A DNA stretch of 64,000 nucleotides from Hungatella sp. (GTDB taxonomy: Bacteria > Bacillota > Clostridia > Lachnospirales > Lachnospiraceae): assembly GCA_009712635.1 (NCBI GenBank), contig WASS01000021.1, positions 1-64,000 on the forward strand, read 5' to 3'. Positions 43,717 through 52,915 of this stretch are shown here, piece after piece; position 1 is the stretch's first letter, and each line of letters begins with the position of its first letter. The notes beneath the pieces are model-generated. The model was not told the origin of the DNA. It made no database searches and was given only the letters and a program-made list of their open reading frames with translations. The position numbers were made by a program, and so were the translations under genes.

Positions 43717-44570
43717 CAGATCTCCACCTCCCTGGCTCTTAAGGTTTTTGAAACCAGCGTGCTGACTACAAAAATGGATATGGTAAATACAACTGCAATC
43801 GCCTGTCCGTAGCCTGCTTTAAAGTATGTAAACAAATTGTTGTAAATTAACATTGCTACCGTTTCCGACGCCCTTCCGGGACCGCCTGCCGTTGCTGCCA
43901 TGGGATAATCAAATACCTTCATTCCCCATGCAAGTAAAAGAGTAAAATTAGCTGTGACTGCCGGAGCAATCATGGGGAAAGTGATTGCTTTGAATTTCTG
44001 CCAGGATGTGGCTCCCTCCAGCTCTGCCGCCTCATAATAATCTTTTGATACTCCCTGAATTGCCGCGATGTAAACCACCATGCAGTATCCTGCATCCCGC
44101 CATACAGATATTACTGCAAGACCAATCATAACCCACGTTGTGCTTCCAAGAGGGCTGGCAATTCCAAATTTGTCATAAAACACATCACTGTACACATACC
44201 GCCAGATATAAGAGGAAAGCACAAGACTGAGGCAGTAAGGCATAAAGATACAGGTTCTCAAAATATTATTCAGTTTTGATTTCTTTGATATCATCAGGGC
44301 AAACAGCAGACCGAGCAGATTGGAAAAAACCATTGTAACGGCCGTAAACAGCAATGTATTCTTAACGGCATTCATTACATTTGCATCCTGAAAAATTCTG
44401 ATGTAATTTTTAAGTCCCACATATGCCTTGTTTGGACTCATTCCATCCCATTTGGTAAAAGAGATGGGAAAACCCTGCAGGAACGGATATGCTACAAAAA
44501 TTGCAAACATAACCAGGGCTGGCATAATAAAAGTAAACTCCTGAAGCTGTTTTTTCATTTTTCGGTTCAT
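43716..44570 (-). CDS. Carbohydrate ABC transporter permease (MalF type)
   Basis: A 284-residue six-segment permease with EAA loop YEAAELEGATSWQKFKAITF. Second gene of the importer operon, after the binding-protein gene and a stem-loop at 44593-44640. GGAGG lies four bases before ATG 44570. Confidence 0.88.
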   Translation of the reverse strand: MNRKMKKQLQEFTFIMPALVMFAIFVAYPFLQGFPISFTKWDGMSPNKAYVGLKNYIRIFQDANVMNAVKNTLLFTAVTMVFSNLLGLLFALMISKKSKLNNILRTCIFMPYCLSLVLSSYIWRYVYSDVFYDKFGIASPLGSTTWVMIGLAVISVWRDAGYCMVVYIAAIQGVSKDYYEAAELEGATSWQKFKAITFPMIAPAVTANFTLLLAWGMKVFDYPMAATAGGPGRASETVAMLIYNNLFTYFKAGYGQAIAVVFTISIFVVSTLVSKTLRAREVEI

Positions 44571-44592
44571 ACTGCCTCCAACTTGGAAATAG

Positions 44593-44640
44593 AAAAGTCA
44601 GGGAGTCATATAGCTCCCGCTACACTGCCACCCTGACTTT
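44593..44640 (-). promoter_or_regulatory. Intercistronic hairpin between binding-protein and permease genes
   Basis: AAAAGTCAGGG and CCCTGACTTT form a strong stem with an inner GGGAG/CTCCC option. On the minus strand only TTTTC follows, so it is probably a partial terminator or a 3' end stabiliser for the binding-protein message. Confidence 0.65.
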
Positions 44641-44666
44641 CTGATTTATGTCATCACTTCAAAAAA

Positions 44667-46025
44667 CTATTGTCGAATGGATGCGATCTCATAATCAATG
44701 TCCTGGAGTAACTTGGTAACATCACGCTTACTGTCATCTAATGTGACAAATTCCTGAAGTTTGGTGCGGAACGCGGTGCTGTACTCAGATGTATAATCCG
44801 GAACCTGACTCTTAGATACTATCATATCGTTATCGATATAAGATTTGATTTCCTTAATGAATTCATCGGAATCATCCGTTGACACATTTACATTGCTTGT
44901 CATAAGCTTTGCTGTTTCCATCCAGATCTTGGAAGACTGCTCATTGGCGAAGAAGCTGAGTAACGCCATTACTTCGTCCTTATGCTCTGTCTGGGAAGAT
45001 ACAACAAATACATCGTCAATACCAACCCAAAGCTTATTATCCTCCGGTTTATCGGACCATGGAGTCGGGAACATACCAAATTCTCCGTCAGGGCTTGCAG
45101 CCATTACATCGCCCATGAGCCATCCGCCGTTCATGTACATCGGTCTCTGACCTGCTGCGAAGTTCTGAATTCCCTGTGTCTGGTCCACAGCGGTATCTCC
45201 CGCATCTTTATAGGATGCAAACTTGGAGAACATCTCCATTGCGTCTTTCACAACTGCATTATCAGATAATTCTTTGGTTCCCTCCTGGGAATCTTTCCAG
45301 ACTGTATTATTGTCGGTACCAACAGCCATAGAAGTAAAGAAGGAATCTAACTCATGGAATACTCCATGAATGAAGTTGTATGGATGAATAAAGGGGTTAA
45401 TTCCTTTTTCTTTAAAAGTATCAGCAACCTGAAAGAATTCTTCTCTGGTCTTGGGAACCTCAACACCCGCTTCTTTAAACATCTTTTTATTATAAAAGCA
45501 TGCCTTTACCTGTGCATCCAGAGGGAAGCCGTAAACGCCTCCGTTTACTGTACATTCATCTTTTAACATGGGAAGTACATTTTTCATACACTCTTCATTG
45601 GAAAGGTCCATGAAATATCCACCATCTACGAATTCTTTCATGGTCTGTGGTTTTCCAAACATGATGTCAGGAGCTTCTCCTGCTGCTATGTAATTTTTAT
45701 AAGTTGCAACATAGGAAGAGGAGGCTACTACCTCTACTTCAACATTGATGCTGGGATATTCTGCTTTAAATGCTTCCAGCATGGCATCCAGTGCGTCTCG
45801 TTTGGACTGCTCTCCCATATAATGCACCAGTCGCAGTGTTACGGCATCCCCTCCCGCAGCCTGCTTGCTCTGGCTTTCTGATTCCTTTACCTCCGCTTTT
45901 GTGGCCTCCTCGGTTGCAGCCACGGTGGTTTCTTCCTTGCTGCCTTTTGAACATCCGGTGGCAGTTGCAGCCATCAGACCAGCGAGTAAAAGAGCAGAAA
46001 CCCGCTTCAAATACATTTTTCTCAT
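44667..46025 (-). CDS. Sugar ABC transporter substrate-binding lipoprotein
   Basis: A 452-residue family 1 binding protein with signal peptide and lipobox TATGC at about residue 25, then a Thr/Glu/Lys/Ser-rich linker (about 27-58) typical of surface lipoproteins. The mature part starts VTLRLVHYMGEQSKR. First gene of a three-gene CUT1 importer operon next to the CE15/two-component operon. ATG 46025 has AGGAGG seven bases upstream. Ligand unknown. Confidence 0.88.
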   Translation of the reverse strand: MRKMYLKRVSALLLAGLMAATATGCSKGSKEETTVAATEEATKAEVKESESQSKQAAGGDAVTLRLVHYMGEQSKRDALDAMLEAFKAEYPSINVEVEVVASSSYVATYKNYIAAGEAPDIMFGKPQTMKEFVDGGYFMDLSNEECMKNVLPMLKDECTVNGGVYGFPLDAQVKACFYNKKMFKEAGVEVPKTREEFFQVADTFKEKGINPFIHPYNFIHGVFHELDSFFTSMAVGTDNNTVWKDSQEGTKELSDNAVVKDAMEMFSKFASYKDAGDTAVDQTQGIQNFAAGQRPMYMNGGWLMGDVMAASPDGEFGMFPTPWSDKPEDNKLWVGIDDVFVVSSQTEHKDEVMALLSFFANEQSSKIWMETAKLMTSNVNVSTDDSDEFIKEIKSYIDNDMIVSKSQVPDYTSEYSTAFRTKLQEFVTLDDSKRDVTKLLQDIDYEIASIRQ

Positions 46026-46043
46026 AATACATCCTCCTTGTAG

Positions 46044-46098
46044 ACTATCATTTTTGATGTTGCATGATAGTTATATTTTAGCAGACCAAAGCGTCTGG
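46044..46098. promoter_or_regulatory. Two inverted repeats upstream of the importer operon
   Basis: ACTATCAT-n12-ATGATAGT (46044-46071) lies in the expected leader, and CAGAC-n6-GTCTG (46082-46097) lies just upstream of a TAAAAT-like -10 on the minus strand. They may be regulator sites or a leader hairpin. Confidence 0.35.
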
Positions 46099-46158
46099 TT
46101 ATATATGAATATTTGGCTGTATTATTATATTTTTTGTCATTTTCTGTTATTATGTGAC

Positions 46159-46207
46159 AAAAAAGGGCAGATTTTAGTAACTGCAATGCAGATACAAACC
46201 GCTGCCC
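46159..46207 (-). terminator. Terminator of radA
   Basis: GGGCAG (46165-46170) pairs with CTGCCC (46202-46207) with an inner CTGCAATGCAG element; six T follow on the minus strand. Confidence 0.65.
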
Positions 46208-46224
46208 TTAACGCCTTTTTCTTC

Positions 46225-47616
46225 TTAATTTGAAATTCCAGCAATTGCTTCTCTTACATTATCTACACCGATCAGCTTAATCCCATCGACAGCTCCCATC
46301 TTTTCCAGGGAAATCCTTGGCAGGATACAGGTATGAAATCCCAGTTTCTTTGCTTCATTTACCCTCTGCTGTGCCATGGAAACGGCCCTTACTTCTCCGG
46401 ATAATCCCACCTCACCAAATATGATGGTTTTGGAATCAATGGCACGGTCCTTCATACTGGAGACAATCGCCATAAGAATTGCAAGATCCAGTGCAGGTTC
46501 ATTCATTCTAAGTCCGCCGGTGATATTGACATAAGCATCAAAATGGGACAGATCATAGTGTCCTCTCTTTTCCAGAACTGCCATCAGAAGATTCACCCGG
46601 TTATAATCTGTGCCTGCAGCCGTTCGTCTTGGCATGCCAAAGGCTGTTGGGGTAATCAATGCCTGTACCTCAATCATAATCGGCCTGGTTCCCTCCATGG
46701 AACAGGCAACCACTGCTCCCGAAGCATCCTCCGGTCTTCCGCTTAACATGAATTCAGAAGGATTTTTTACCTCTGCCAGTCCGCTTTCTATCATTTCAAA
46801 CACACCGATTTCATTGGTAGAGCCGAACCGGTTTTTTACTCCCCGAATGATGCGGTAGGATGCACTTCTCTCTCCTTCAAAATAAAGAACGGTATCCACC
46901 ATGTGTTCCAGTACTCTTGGACCTGCAACAACCCCTTCTTTTGTTACATGTCCCACGATAAATATGGCAATTCCTTTTCCCTTGGCGATCTGCATCAGCA
47001 AATTGGTGGATTCCCTTACCTGGCTTACACTGCCTGGAGCAGATGAGATTTCTTCCCGGAACATGGTCTGAATGGAGTCAATAATCACTACATCCGGTTG
47101 TTCCTCCTGTATGGCAGCTTCTATGAGATCTAAATTCGTCTCACATAAAAACAGCAGATCCCCCTTCACTTCTCCGATGCGGTTTGCCCGCAGTTTAATC
47201 TGCTTTAAGGATTCTTCTCCTGATATGTATAAAACCTTCTTCTCTGCAGATGCCAGATTCCTGCATACCTGCAATAGAAGAGTGGATTTTCCGATTCCCG
47301 GGTCTCCTCCAACTAAAACCAGGGACCCTCTTACCACGCCGCCGCCCAATACCCGGTCCAGCTCCTCGTATCCGGTTTTCATACGGTCCTGTTCATCAAG
47401 CTGTATTTCAGACAGTCTGGCAGGTTTTATTTTTACGCCTGTCACACCGCCGGACCCTGTACTTGAAATTCCCCGTTTTCCGGAAACCTCCGATTTAGCC
47501 ACGGGTTCCTCCACAAATGAATTCCATTCCCGGCAGCCCGGACACTGGCCAAGCCATTTTGCCGATTCAAAACCACATTCCTTACAAAAAAATGCTGTTG
47601 TTTTCCCTTTTGCCAT
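46225..47616 (-). CDS. radA: DNA repair protein RadA
   Basis: A 463-residue branch-migration helicase of recombination. It has the N-terminal C4 zinc finger (CKECGFESAKWLGQCPGC), the RecA-like core with Walker A GGDPGIGKST (about 95), the RadA-specific KNRFGSTNEIG motif and a C-terminal Lon-like domain. Length is normal. A TTG at 47637 is in frame, but the site AGGAGG follows it and ATG 47616 is clearly the start. Confidence 0.96.
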   Translation of the reverse strand: MAKGKTTAFFCKECGFESAKWLGQCPGCREWNSFVEEPVAKSEVSGKRGISSTGSGGVTGVKIKPARLSEIQLDEQDRMKTGYEELDRVLGGGVVRGSLVLVGGDPGIGKSTLLLQVCRNLASAEKKVLYISGEESLKQIKLRANRIGEVKGDLLFLCETNLDLIEAAIQEEQPDVVIIDSIQTMFREEISSAPGSVSQVRESTNLLMQIAKGKGIAIFIVGHVTKEGVVAGPRVLEHMVDTVLYFEGERSASYRIIRGVKNRFGSTNEIGVFEMIESGLAEVKNPSEFMLSGRPEDASGAVVACSMEGTRPIMIEVQALITPTAFGMPRRTAAGTDYNRVNLLMAVLEKRGHYDLSHFDAYVNITGGLRMNEPALDLAILMAIVSSMKDRAIDSKTIIFGEVGLSGEVRAVSMAQQRVNEAKKLGFHTCILPRISLEKMGAVDGIKLIGVDNVREAIAGISN

Positions 47617-47633
47617 AGGTTCCTCCTGGTCAG

Positions 47634-47686
47634 ACAAAAAATCCGGATCCGAATCTCTTTTGAAAAAAGAGCCGGACCCGGACTTC
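47634..47686 (-). terminator. Terminator of the 137-residue protein gene
   Basis: A long stem of TCCGGATCCG with CGGACCCGGA, extended by CTCTTTT/AAAAGAG, ending in six T on the minus strand, between the small gene and radA. The T run borders the radA leader. Confidence 0.8.
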
Positions 47687-47693
47687 AGTTACA

Positions 47694-48107
47694 TTACTTT
47701 CTTCTGATCGTTACCTTCACTGGTGTTCCTTCATTCAGCTCCACGCTGGCTGACAGTTTCCCGCTCATGTTGGTTCTCATGCCGCCTGCTGCTGCACCAT
47801 TCACAAACACTTCATATTCGGTATCTTCTGCCAGCTGAACTGTCAGCTGGGCATCCTTATCGCCTTCTACTTCAAATTCCACGCCATCATCAGATACTGC
47901 AAACATCTCCACTGCAGTTCCTGGTACAGATTCGTATACAAACATGCCGTTACGTTCAAGCTTGGTTATCTCATAAAATGTCTTTACTTTATATAAATCA
48001 CCCTCGTGCTCAAAATCCTGTAATTTTGACTTTGTTTCTAATTTGTAATTACCAAAGCTAATTGTACCGTTCTGTTCTGTGCGGATTAATTCTTCAATTA
48101 CCGGCAT
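47694..48107 (-). CDS. Conserved small protein of unknown function (often labelled endosialidase)
   Basis: A 137-residue soluble beta-rich protein, acidic in the middle (VSDDGVEFEVEGDKDAQLTV) and ending in a basic KVTIRRK. I recall similar clostridial proteins carrying the label endosialidase, but nothing in the sequence shows an enzyme active site, and I would treat it as unknown. It has no signal peptide. It follows clpC by 96 bases in the same direction and has its own strong terminator; ATG 48107 has AGGAGG upstream. Confidence 0.7.
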   Translation of the reverse strand: MPVIEELIRTEQNGTISFGNYKLETKSKLQDFEHEGDLYKVKTFYEITKLERNGMFVYESVPGTAVEMFAVSDDGVEFEVEGDKDAQLTVQLAEDTEYEVFVNGAAAGGMRTNMSGKLSASVELNEGTPVKVTIRRK

Positions 48108-48203
48108 TGGTTTGCCCTCCTAGTATTTTCTTTACTTATCCCTGTTGGCGAAGAAAAAGATCCTTTCGCTTGTAGTTATTATACACGAATTGCTGAGAAA
48201 TGG

Positions 48204-50657
48204 CTAGCTGTTTATCAGCTCTCTTACAGAAAATTTAAGTCCATCCTCACCAGCCGTGATCATAACCGTATCACCTGTTTTTACCGTTCCGGAAAGGATT
48301 TCTTCCGCAAGCTTATCCTCTAAGCTGCTTTGAATGGTACGCCGTAAGGGTCTCGCGCCGTATTTTTCATCGTAACCTTTCTGAATCAGATAGTCCTTGG
48401 CTGCCTCATCAATTTCAATTGTAATGTTCATCTGTTCGGAAGTACGTTTCATGATATCCTTCATCATAATCGTCACTATATCTTTCATATGAGTCTTGTT
48501 TAACGGATGGAATACAATGATTTCATCGATACGGTTCACAAACTCCGGTTTAAACAGCTTCTTGACTTCCTCCATAACGCGGTCCTTCATAAGCTTGTAA
48601 TCTGCCTTTTCATCGGCTGCAGCACCAAAGCCCAGACGTTTGGGAGATATGATATTTTCTGCTCCTGCATTAGAAGTCATAATAATTACAGTATTTTTAA
48701 AGTCAATCTTCCTTCCCTGTGCATCCGTAATATGACCGTCATCAAGAACCTGAAGAAGAATATTGAATACATCGGGGTGAGCCTTCTCAATCTCGTCAAA
48801 GAGAATTACGGAATAGGGGTTTCTTCTCACCTTTTCACTTAACTGACCGCCTTCATCATATCCTACATAACCTGGCGGGGAGCCAATAATCTTGGAAACG
48901 CTGTGCTTCTCCATATATTCAGACATATCAACACGGATCAGAGCACTGTCCATACCAAACATGGCTTCTGCAAGGGCTTTGGAAAGTTCTGTTTTTCCCA
49001 CTCCGGTGGGACCCAGGAACAGGAATGAGCCGATCGGGCGTTTAGGATCCTTGAGCCCTACTCTTCCTCTTCTTATGGCTTTTGCCACTGCAGTTACAGC
49101 CTCTTCCTGACCGATTACCCGTTCATGAAGAATGGACTCTAAATTTCTCAGACGCTCACTTTCTCCCTCTTCCAGTTTCTTTACCGGAATCTTTGTCCAG
49201 GTCGATACAACATCTGCAATCTCCCCTTCATCAACTGTGGGAATATTAGATATTTTTTCCTTCTGCCATTTATCACGGATTTTATCAATCTTTTCCCGCT
49301 TTTTCTCCTGCTTTTTCTTAATTACACCAGCCTTTTCATAGGCCTCCGACTTAATGGCAGCTTCCTTCTGATCTTCTAAAAGTTCAATCTCTGCCTCCAG
49401 TTCCTTAATCTCAGAAGGTTCTGTAAAGGTAGCAAGGCGGACTTTAGAAGAGGCCTCATCAATTACATCAATGGCCTTATCCGGAAGAAAACGGTCATTG
49501 ATATAGCGGGAAGACAATTTCACGGCTGCTTTTATGGCGTCATCTGTAATCATAACCTTATGATGATCCTCATATCTGCCTTTTAAGCCTCTTAAAATAC
49601 CCACTGCCGCTTCTTCGGAAGGCTCTTCCACCTTAACTGGCTGAAAACGCCGTTCCAGAGCGGAATCCTTTTCAATGTATTTGCGGTATTCTTCAATGGT
49701 AGTCGCACCGATTAACTGTAATTCTCCCCTTGCCAGAGACGGTTTTAGAATATTGGAAGCATCAATGGCTCCCTCCGCCCCTCCGGCTCCGATGATGGTA
49801 TGAATCTCGTCAATAAACAGAAGCACTTCGCCGTCTTCAATTACTTCTGCAATTACTTTTTTAATCCGTTCTTCAAATTCCCCGCGGTATTTAGAACCAG
49901 CTACCATACCGGATAAATCCAGAGTGAGAAGTCTTTTACCTGCAATTGTCTCCGGCACTTCTCCCGATGAAATCATCTGGGCAAGTCCTTCCACGACTGC
50001 AGTTTTTCCGACTCCTGGTTCTCCGATCAGACATGGGTTGTTCTTGGTTCTGCGGCTTAATATCTGAATGAGACGTGTAATCTCAGATTCTCTTCCGATT
50101 ACGGGATCTAATTTTCCCTTTACTGCAAGCTCTGTTAAGTCACGGCTATAGCTGTCCAGAGTGGGAGTACTTCCCTTTCCTTTGGGAGACTTCATAAGCT
50201 CTTCTTTATTGGCAGGTGCATCCTCTCCCATGGCAGCTAATACGTCAATGTAAAGCTTCTGAACGCTGACACCGATGGTATTCAGCAGTCTGGAAGCAAC
50301 ACAGTCATTATCCCGGATAATTGAAATAAGAAGATGCTCCGTTCCAATTAAATTGGCTTTAAAGCGGACTGCTTCCCGGTAGCTGTTTTCCAAAACTCTT
50401 CTGGCTCCTGGCGTATAGCCTCCGTCTTCCCTTACTCTCACTGCCTGGTCCGGTGCGATCAGCTGACTGATCAGCCCAAGAACCTTATCTTCTCTCACGC
50501 CGTTTTCAATGAGTACTCTGGCTGCAACACCGCTGCCTTCTTCTAACAGTCCAAGAAGCAGATGCTCTGTTCCCACATAGCTGTGTCCCAGCCGCCCTGC
50601 TGCCTGCTCTGCCAGATTAATGGCCGTTCTGGCCTTTGTCGTAAATCTGTCTATCAT
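48204..50657 (-). CDS. clpC: ATP-dependent Clp protease ATP-binding subunit ClpC
   Basis: An 817-residue Hsp100 unfoldase. Two Clp-N repeats (about 1-145), first AAA module with Walker [10 protein letters not shown], a middle coiled domain with a UVR-like stretch ([19 protein letters not shown]) and a second AAA module with GPTGVGKTE. With ClpP it degrades proteins, including those marked with phospho-arginine by McsB. It is the last gene of the gntR-mcsA-mcsB-clpC operon, 16 bases after mcsB. Confidence 0.96.
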   Translation of the reverse strand: MIDRFTTKARTAINLAEQAAGRLGHSYVGTEHLLLGLLEEGSGVAARVLIENGVREDKVLGLISQLIAPDQAVRVREDGGYTPGARRVLENSYREAVRFKANLIGTEHLLISIIRDNDCVASRLLNTIGVSVQKLYIDVLAAMGEDAPANKEELMKSPKGKGSTPTLDSYSRDLTELAVKGKLDPVIGRESEITRLIQILSRRTKNNPCLIGEPGVGKTAVVEGLAQMISSGEVPETIAGKRLLTLDLSGMVAGSKYRGEFEERIKKVIAEVIEDGEVLLFIDEIHTIIGAGGAEGAIDASNILKPSLARGELQLIGATTIEEYRKYIEKDSALERRFQPVKVEEPSEEAAVGILRGLKGRYEDHHKVMITDDAIKAAVKLSSRYINDRFLPDKAIDVIDEASSKVRLATFTEPSEIKELEAEIELLEDQKEAAIKSEAYEKAGVIKKKQEKKREKIDKIRDKWQKEKISNIPTVDEGEIADVVSTWTKIPVKKLEEGESERLRNLESILHERVIGQEEAVTAVAKAIRRGRVGLKDPKRPIGSFLFLGPTGVGKTELSKALAEAMFGMDSALIRVDMSEYMEKHSVSKIIGSPPGYVGYDEGGQLSEKVRRNPYSVILFDEIEKAHPDVFNILLQVLDDGHITDAQGRKIDFKNTVIIMTSNAGAENIISPKRLGFGAAADEKADYKLMKDRVMEEVKKLFKPEFVNRIDEIIVFHPLNKTHMKDIVTIMMKDIMKRTSEQMNITIEIDEAAKDYLIQKGYDEKYGARPLRRTIQSSLEDKLAEEILSGTVKTGDTVMITAGEDGLKFSVRELINS

Positions 50658-50673
50658 AAATGCAATCCTCCTG

Positions 50674-51717
50674 TCAATTTAATTCCGGCAGTTCCTTCCG
50701 GATGAATTCCGCCCTTGCCATATCAAGCTCCTCCTTATTCAGAGGACGGTCAGAAATCTTTTGTAAACCTGCCGGCCAGATGCCAAGCATCAGGCGATAA
50801 ACGTTAAACTCTTCCTTTGTATGAATCAGACCATCCTCCAGTCCTGCCATCATCTGTGATAAAAAAATCATGGCATCTCTGGAAGTAAGCCTTCTGGCAT
50901 ATTTTAACACGCCGTAAGACTTATAGATCTCATCTTCTCGTTCAACTTTGCGCCGCTGCAGGGATAGCTTTCTTACCTGCATCTCCTGATTGGTCAACTG
51001 AATGGCTGCCTTTGTAACAGTATCTATAATTTCCCGTTCTGTCTGCCCCAGTGTTTTCTGGTTGGATACTTCATAAAGAGCTCCGAAATTATCTTCTCCT
51101 TCGCCGTAAACACCTCGGATAGCCGCTCCAAAACGGCCCATCTCTCCAATGAGGCTGGAAAATTTGCGTCCCTGGGACAACATGGGAAGATGTACCACAA
51201 CCGATGCCCTCATCCCGGTTCCCACATTGGTGGGAAACGCTGTCAGATAACCGTACCGGTCATCAAATGCATATGGAAAACGTTCATTCAGGTAATCATC
51301 AATGCTGCTGGCCTGTTCCCACAGCTCTTCCAGATGAAGACCTGTCTTTAAAGCCTGAATCCGGATATGATCATCTCCGTTAAAAATAATCCCTGTATCT
51401 TCGCTTTCTGAAAGCAGGATCCCAACCGGGGTCTTTTTGCCGGCAATGGAAGAATTAATTGCTCTTCTTTCTTTTAGTGCCACCCGGTCCAGTTCGTTTA
51501 AATCACCCAGCATGGAAAAAGTAAGGGGGCTTGAAAGTTCCTCTCCCAAATCCTTTAAACCGAATTCAAGGCGGTGAATCATCTCGCTGCTTTCTTTTTC
51601 ATCCAGTTTGGAAGGGAATTTATATTCCTTCCAGTTTCTGACCAGGCGGATCCGGCTGCTTATTACGCCAGATCTGCCGTTGTCAGTCTGCTCATACCAT
51701 TTAAGCATTGCCTTCAT
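50674..51717 (-). CDS. mcsB: Protein-arginine kinase McsB
   Basis: A 347-residue guanido-phosphotransferase-fold kinase that phosphorylates arginines on proteins and so tags them for ClpCP. Family stretches VISSRIRLVRNW, FPTNVGTGMRASVVVHLP and YEVSNQKTLG are present. It overlaps mcsA by 17 bases, so the activator and kinase are co-translated. Confidence 0.94.
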   Translation of the reverse strand: MKAMLKWYEQTDNGRSGVISSRIRLVRNWKEYKFPSKLDEKESSEMIHRLEFGLKDLGEELSSPLTFSMLGDLNELDRVALKERRAINSSIAGKKTPVGILLSESEDTGIIFNGDDHIRIQALKTGLHLEELWEQASSIDDYLNERFPYAFDDRYGYLTAFPTNVGTGMRASVVVHLPMLSQGRKFSSLIGEMGRFGAAIRGVYGEGEDNFGALYEVSNQKTLGQTEREIIDTVTKAAIQLTNQEMQVRKLSLQRRKVEREDEIYKSYGVLKYARRLTSRDAMIFLSQMMAGLEDGLIHTKEEFNVYRLMLGIWPAGLQKISDRPLNKEELDMARAEFIRKELPELN

Positions 51718-52261
51718 TCCCTTTCCTCAGTTCTTTTATCCGGTCTCTGCAAACTGCTGCAGTCTCGTAATCCTCAAACCGGAGTGCTTCCTTTAACCTG
51801 GCATCTAGTTCACAGAGTTCGTTTCTGCTGTTGTCAGATCCGTCTTCATCTGAATCTTCATTCTGGCTTTCATGATCCATCCTTTGAAAAGCCGGTGTTT
51901 TTCCTGTATGCATCAGACTGCCCTGCAGCTGTTTGATGCTGTCCTCCATAAGCGGTCCAAAGACGCTGTAACAGTCTGCACAGCCGAAACGGCTGTCTTT
52001 TACAAACTCACTGTAGCTTGTGCCGCAGGTGGGACAGGCAATCTGCTGAAGCTTATCCGGTCCTTTTTCGGTATCTTCAATTCCAAGAAGACCTGATAAC
52101 AGCTTGCCAAGAGGAAACTCCCCGTCAAAAATTGCTGCATACACACCAAAATCCATCTCTTTTGCACATTGGGCACAAAAATGGTGTTCTTTCTTCACAC
52201 CATTGACTACTTCCGTATATTGAATATTTGCTTCGCGAATCTTACACTTCTCGCACAACAT
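51701..52261 (-). CDS. mcsA: McsA, activator of the McsB arginine kinase
   Basis: A 186-residue protein with four CXXC motifs for zinc (CEKC, CAQC, CPTC, CADC) and a C-terminal UVR motif (LKEALRFEDYETAAVCRDRI). It binds and activates McsB. GGAGG lies six bases before ATG 52261. A linker of about 30 Asp/Glu/Ser-rich residues precedes the UVR motif. Confidence 0.93.
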   Translation of the reverse strand: MLCEKCKIREANIQYTEVVNGVKKEHHFCAQCAKEMDFGVYAAIFDGEFPLGKLLSGLLGIEDTEKGPDKLQQIACPTCGTSYSEFVKDSRFGCADCYSVFGPLMEDSIKQLQGSLMHTGKTPAFQRMDHESQNEDSDEDGSDNSRNELCELDARLKEALRFEDYETAAVCRDRIKELRKGNEGNA

Positions 52262-52289
52262 ATAGAACCTCCAATCCAGGGAATCACTG

Positions 52290-52670
52290 TTATCTCTGGC
52301 TTTTCATAAATGACTGAAAAATCTCATCAACCAGCTGGTGAACCTCATCACACGAAATATTTTTGCAGATGCCTCTTGCTAATACAACGCTTAAATCCCT
52401 GCGCATCTCATCAAGAACCTGTATTTTATCTACATCAAGGGAAACAACCGCTCCTTTCCGGCGGTCCAGTTTCACAAATCCCTCCTGTTTTAAAACAGAG
52501 TACGCCTTATTTACCGTATGCATATTAATGCCTATATTATCGGCCATCTGGCGAACGGAAGGCAAGGGGTCTCCTTCTCTTATACTTTCCGTGGCGATTC
52601 CTATGATTATCTGGTTCCGAAGCTGAATGTAAATGGCTTCCTCACTGTTAAAATCAATTTGCAATATCAT
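52290..52670 (-). CDS. GntR family (YtrA-type) regulator leading the clpC operon
   Basis: A 126-residue repressor-type protein: winged helix-turn-helix (LPSVRQMADNIGINMHTVNK, then AYSVLKQEGFV) followed by a short helical dimerisation tail, the YtrA subfamily layout with no ligand domain. It stands 28 bases before mcsA, where ctsR is found in Bacillus and many clostridia, and may control the stress operon. A longer frame to 52817 has no ribosome binding site; ATG 52670 follows GATGGTGAAAAG. Its small size and position suggest autoregulation. Confidence 0.85.
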   Translation of the reverse strand: MILQIDFNSEEAIYIQLRNQIIIGIATESIREGDPLPSVRQMADNIGINMHTVNKAYSVLKQEGFVKLDRRKGAVVSLDVDKIQVLDEMRRDLSVVLARGICKNISCDEVHQLVDEIFQSFMKSQR

Positions 52671-52854
52671 CTTTTCACCATCTTTCGTTATATCTGTTAT
52701 ACACATAATAGCACACGATAATGCATTTTTCAATATATAATATATGCCAGTATATAAAACTCTGTATTCAAATGGGAAATTTTCTTTTAATCTCAGAAAT
52801 TTATTATAACAAACCAATTTAGGCTTTTCAATATATCTAAAATTTTATGATAAA

Positions 52855-52891
52855 ATAAAACGAAAGCACCTGTTAAACATGGCGCTCTCGT
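52855..52891 (-). terminator. Terminator of the cohesin-protein gene
   Basis: ACGAGAGCGCC pairs with GGTGCTTTCGT on the minus strand with a TTTTATTTTA tail, about 25 bases after the stop. Confidence 0.75.
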
Positions 52892-52915
52892 TAGTATTTT
52901 CACTTATTTTATTAT

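Noticed and set aside
48108-48203. Terminator directly after clpC
   Set aside because: Only weak, short stems without a T run are visible, so clpC transcripts may continue into the 137-residue protein gene.
52671-52817. N-terminal extension of the GntR regulator
   Set aside because: The added part is AT-rich and hydrophobic with no family match, and the helix-turn-helix fits the family start at ATG 52670.
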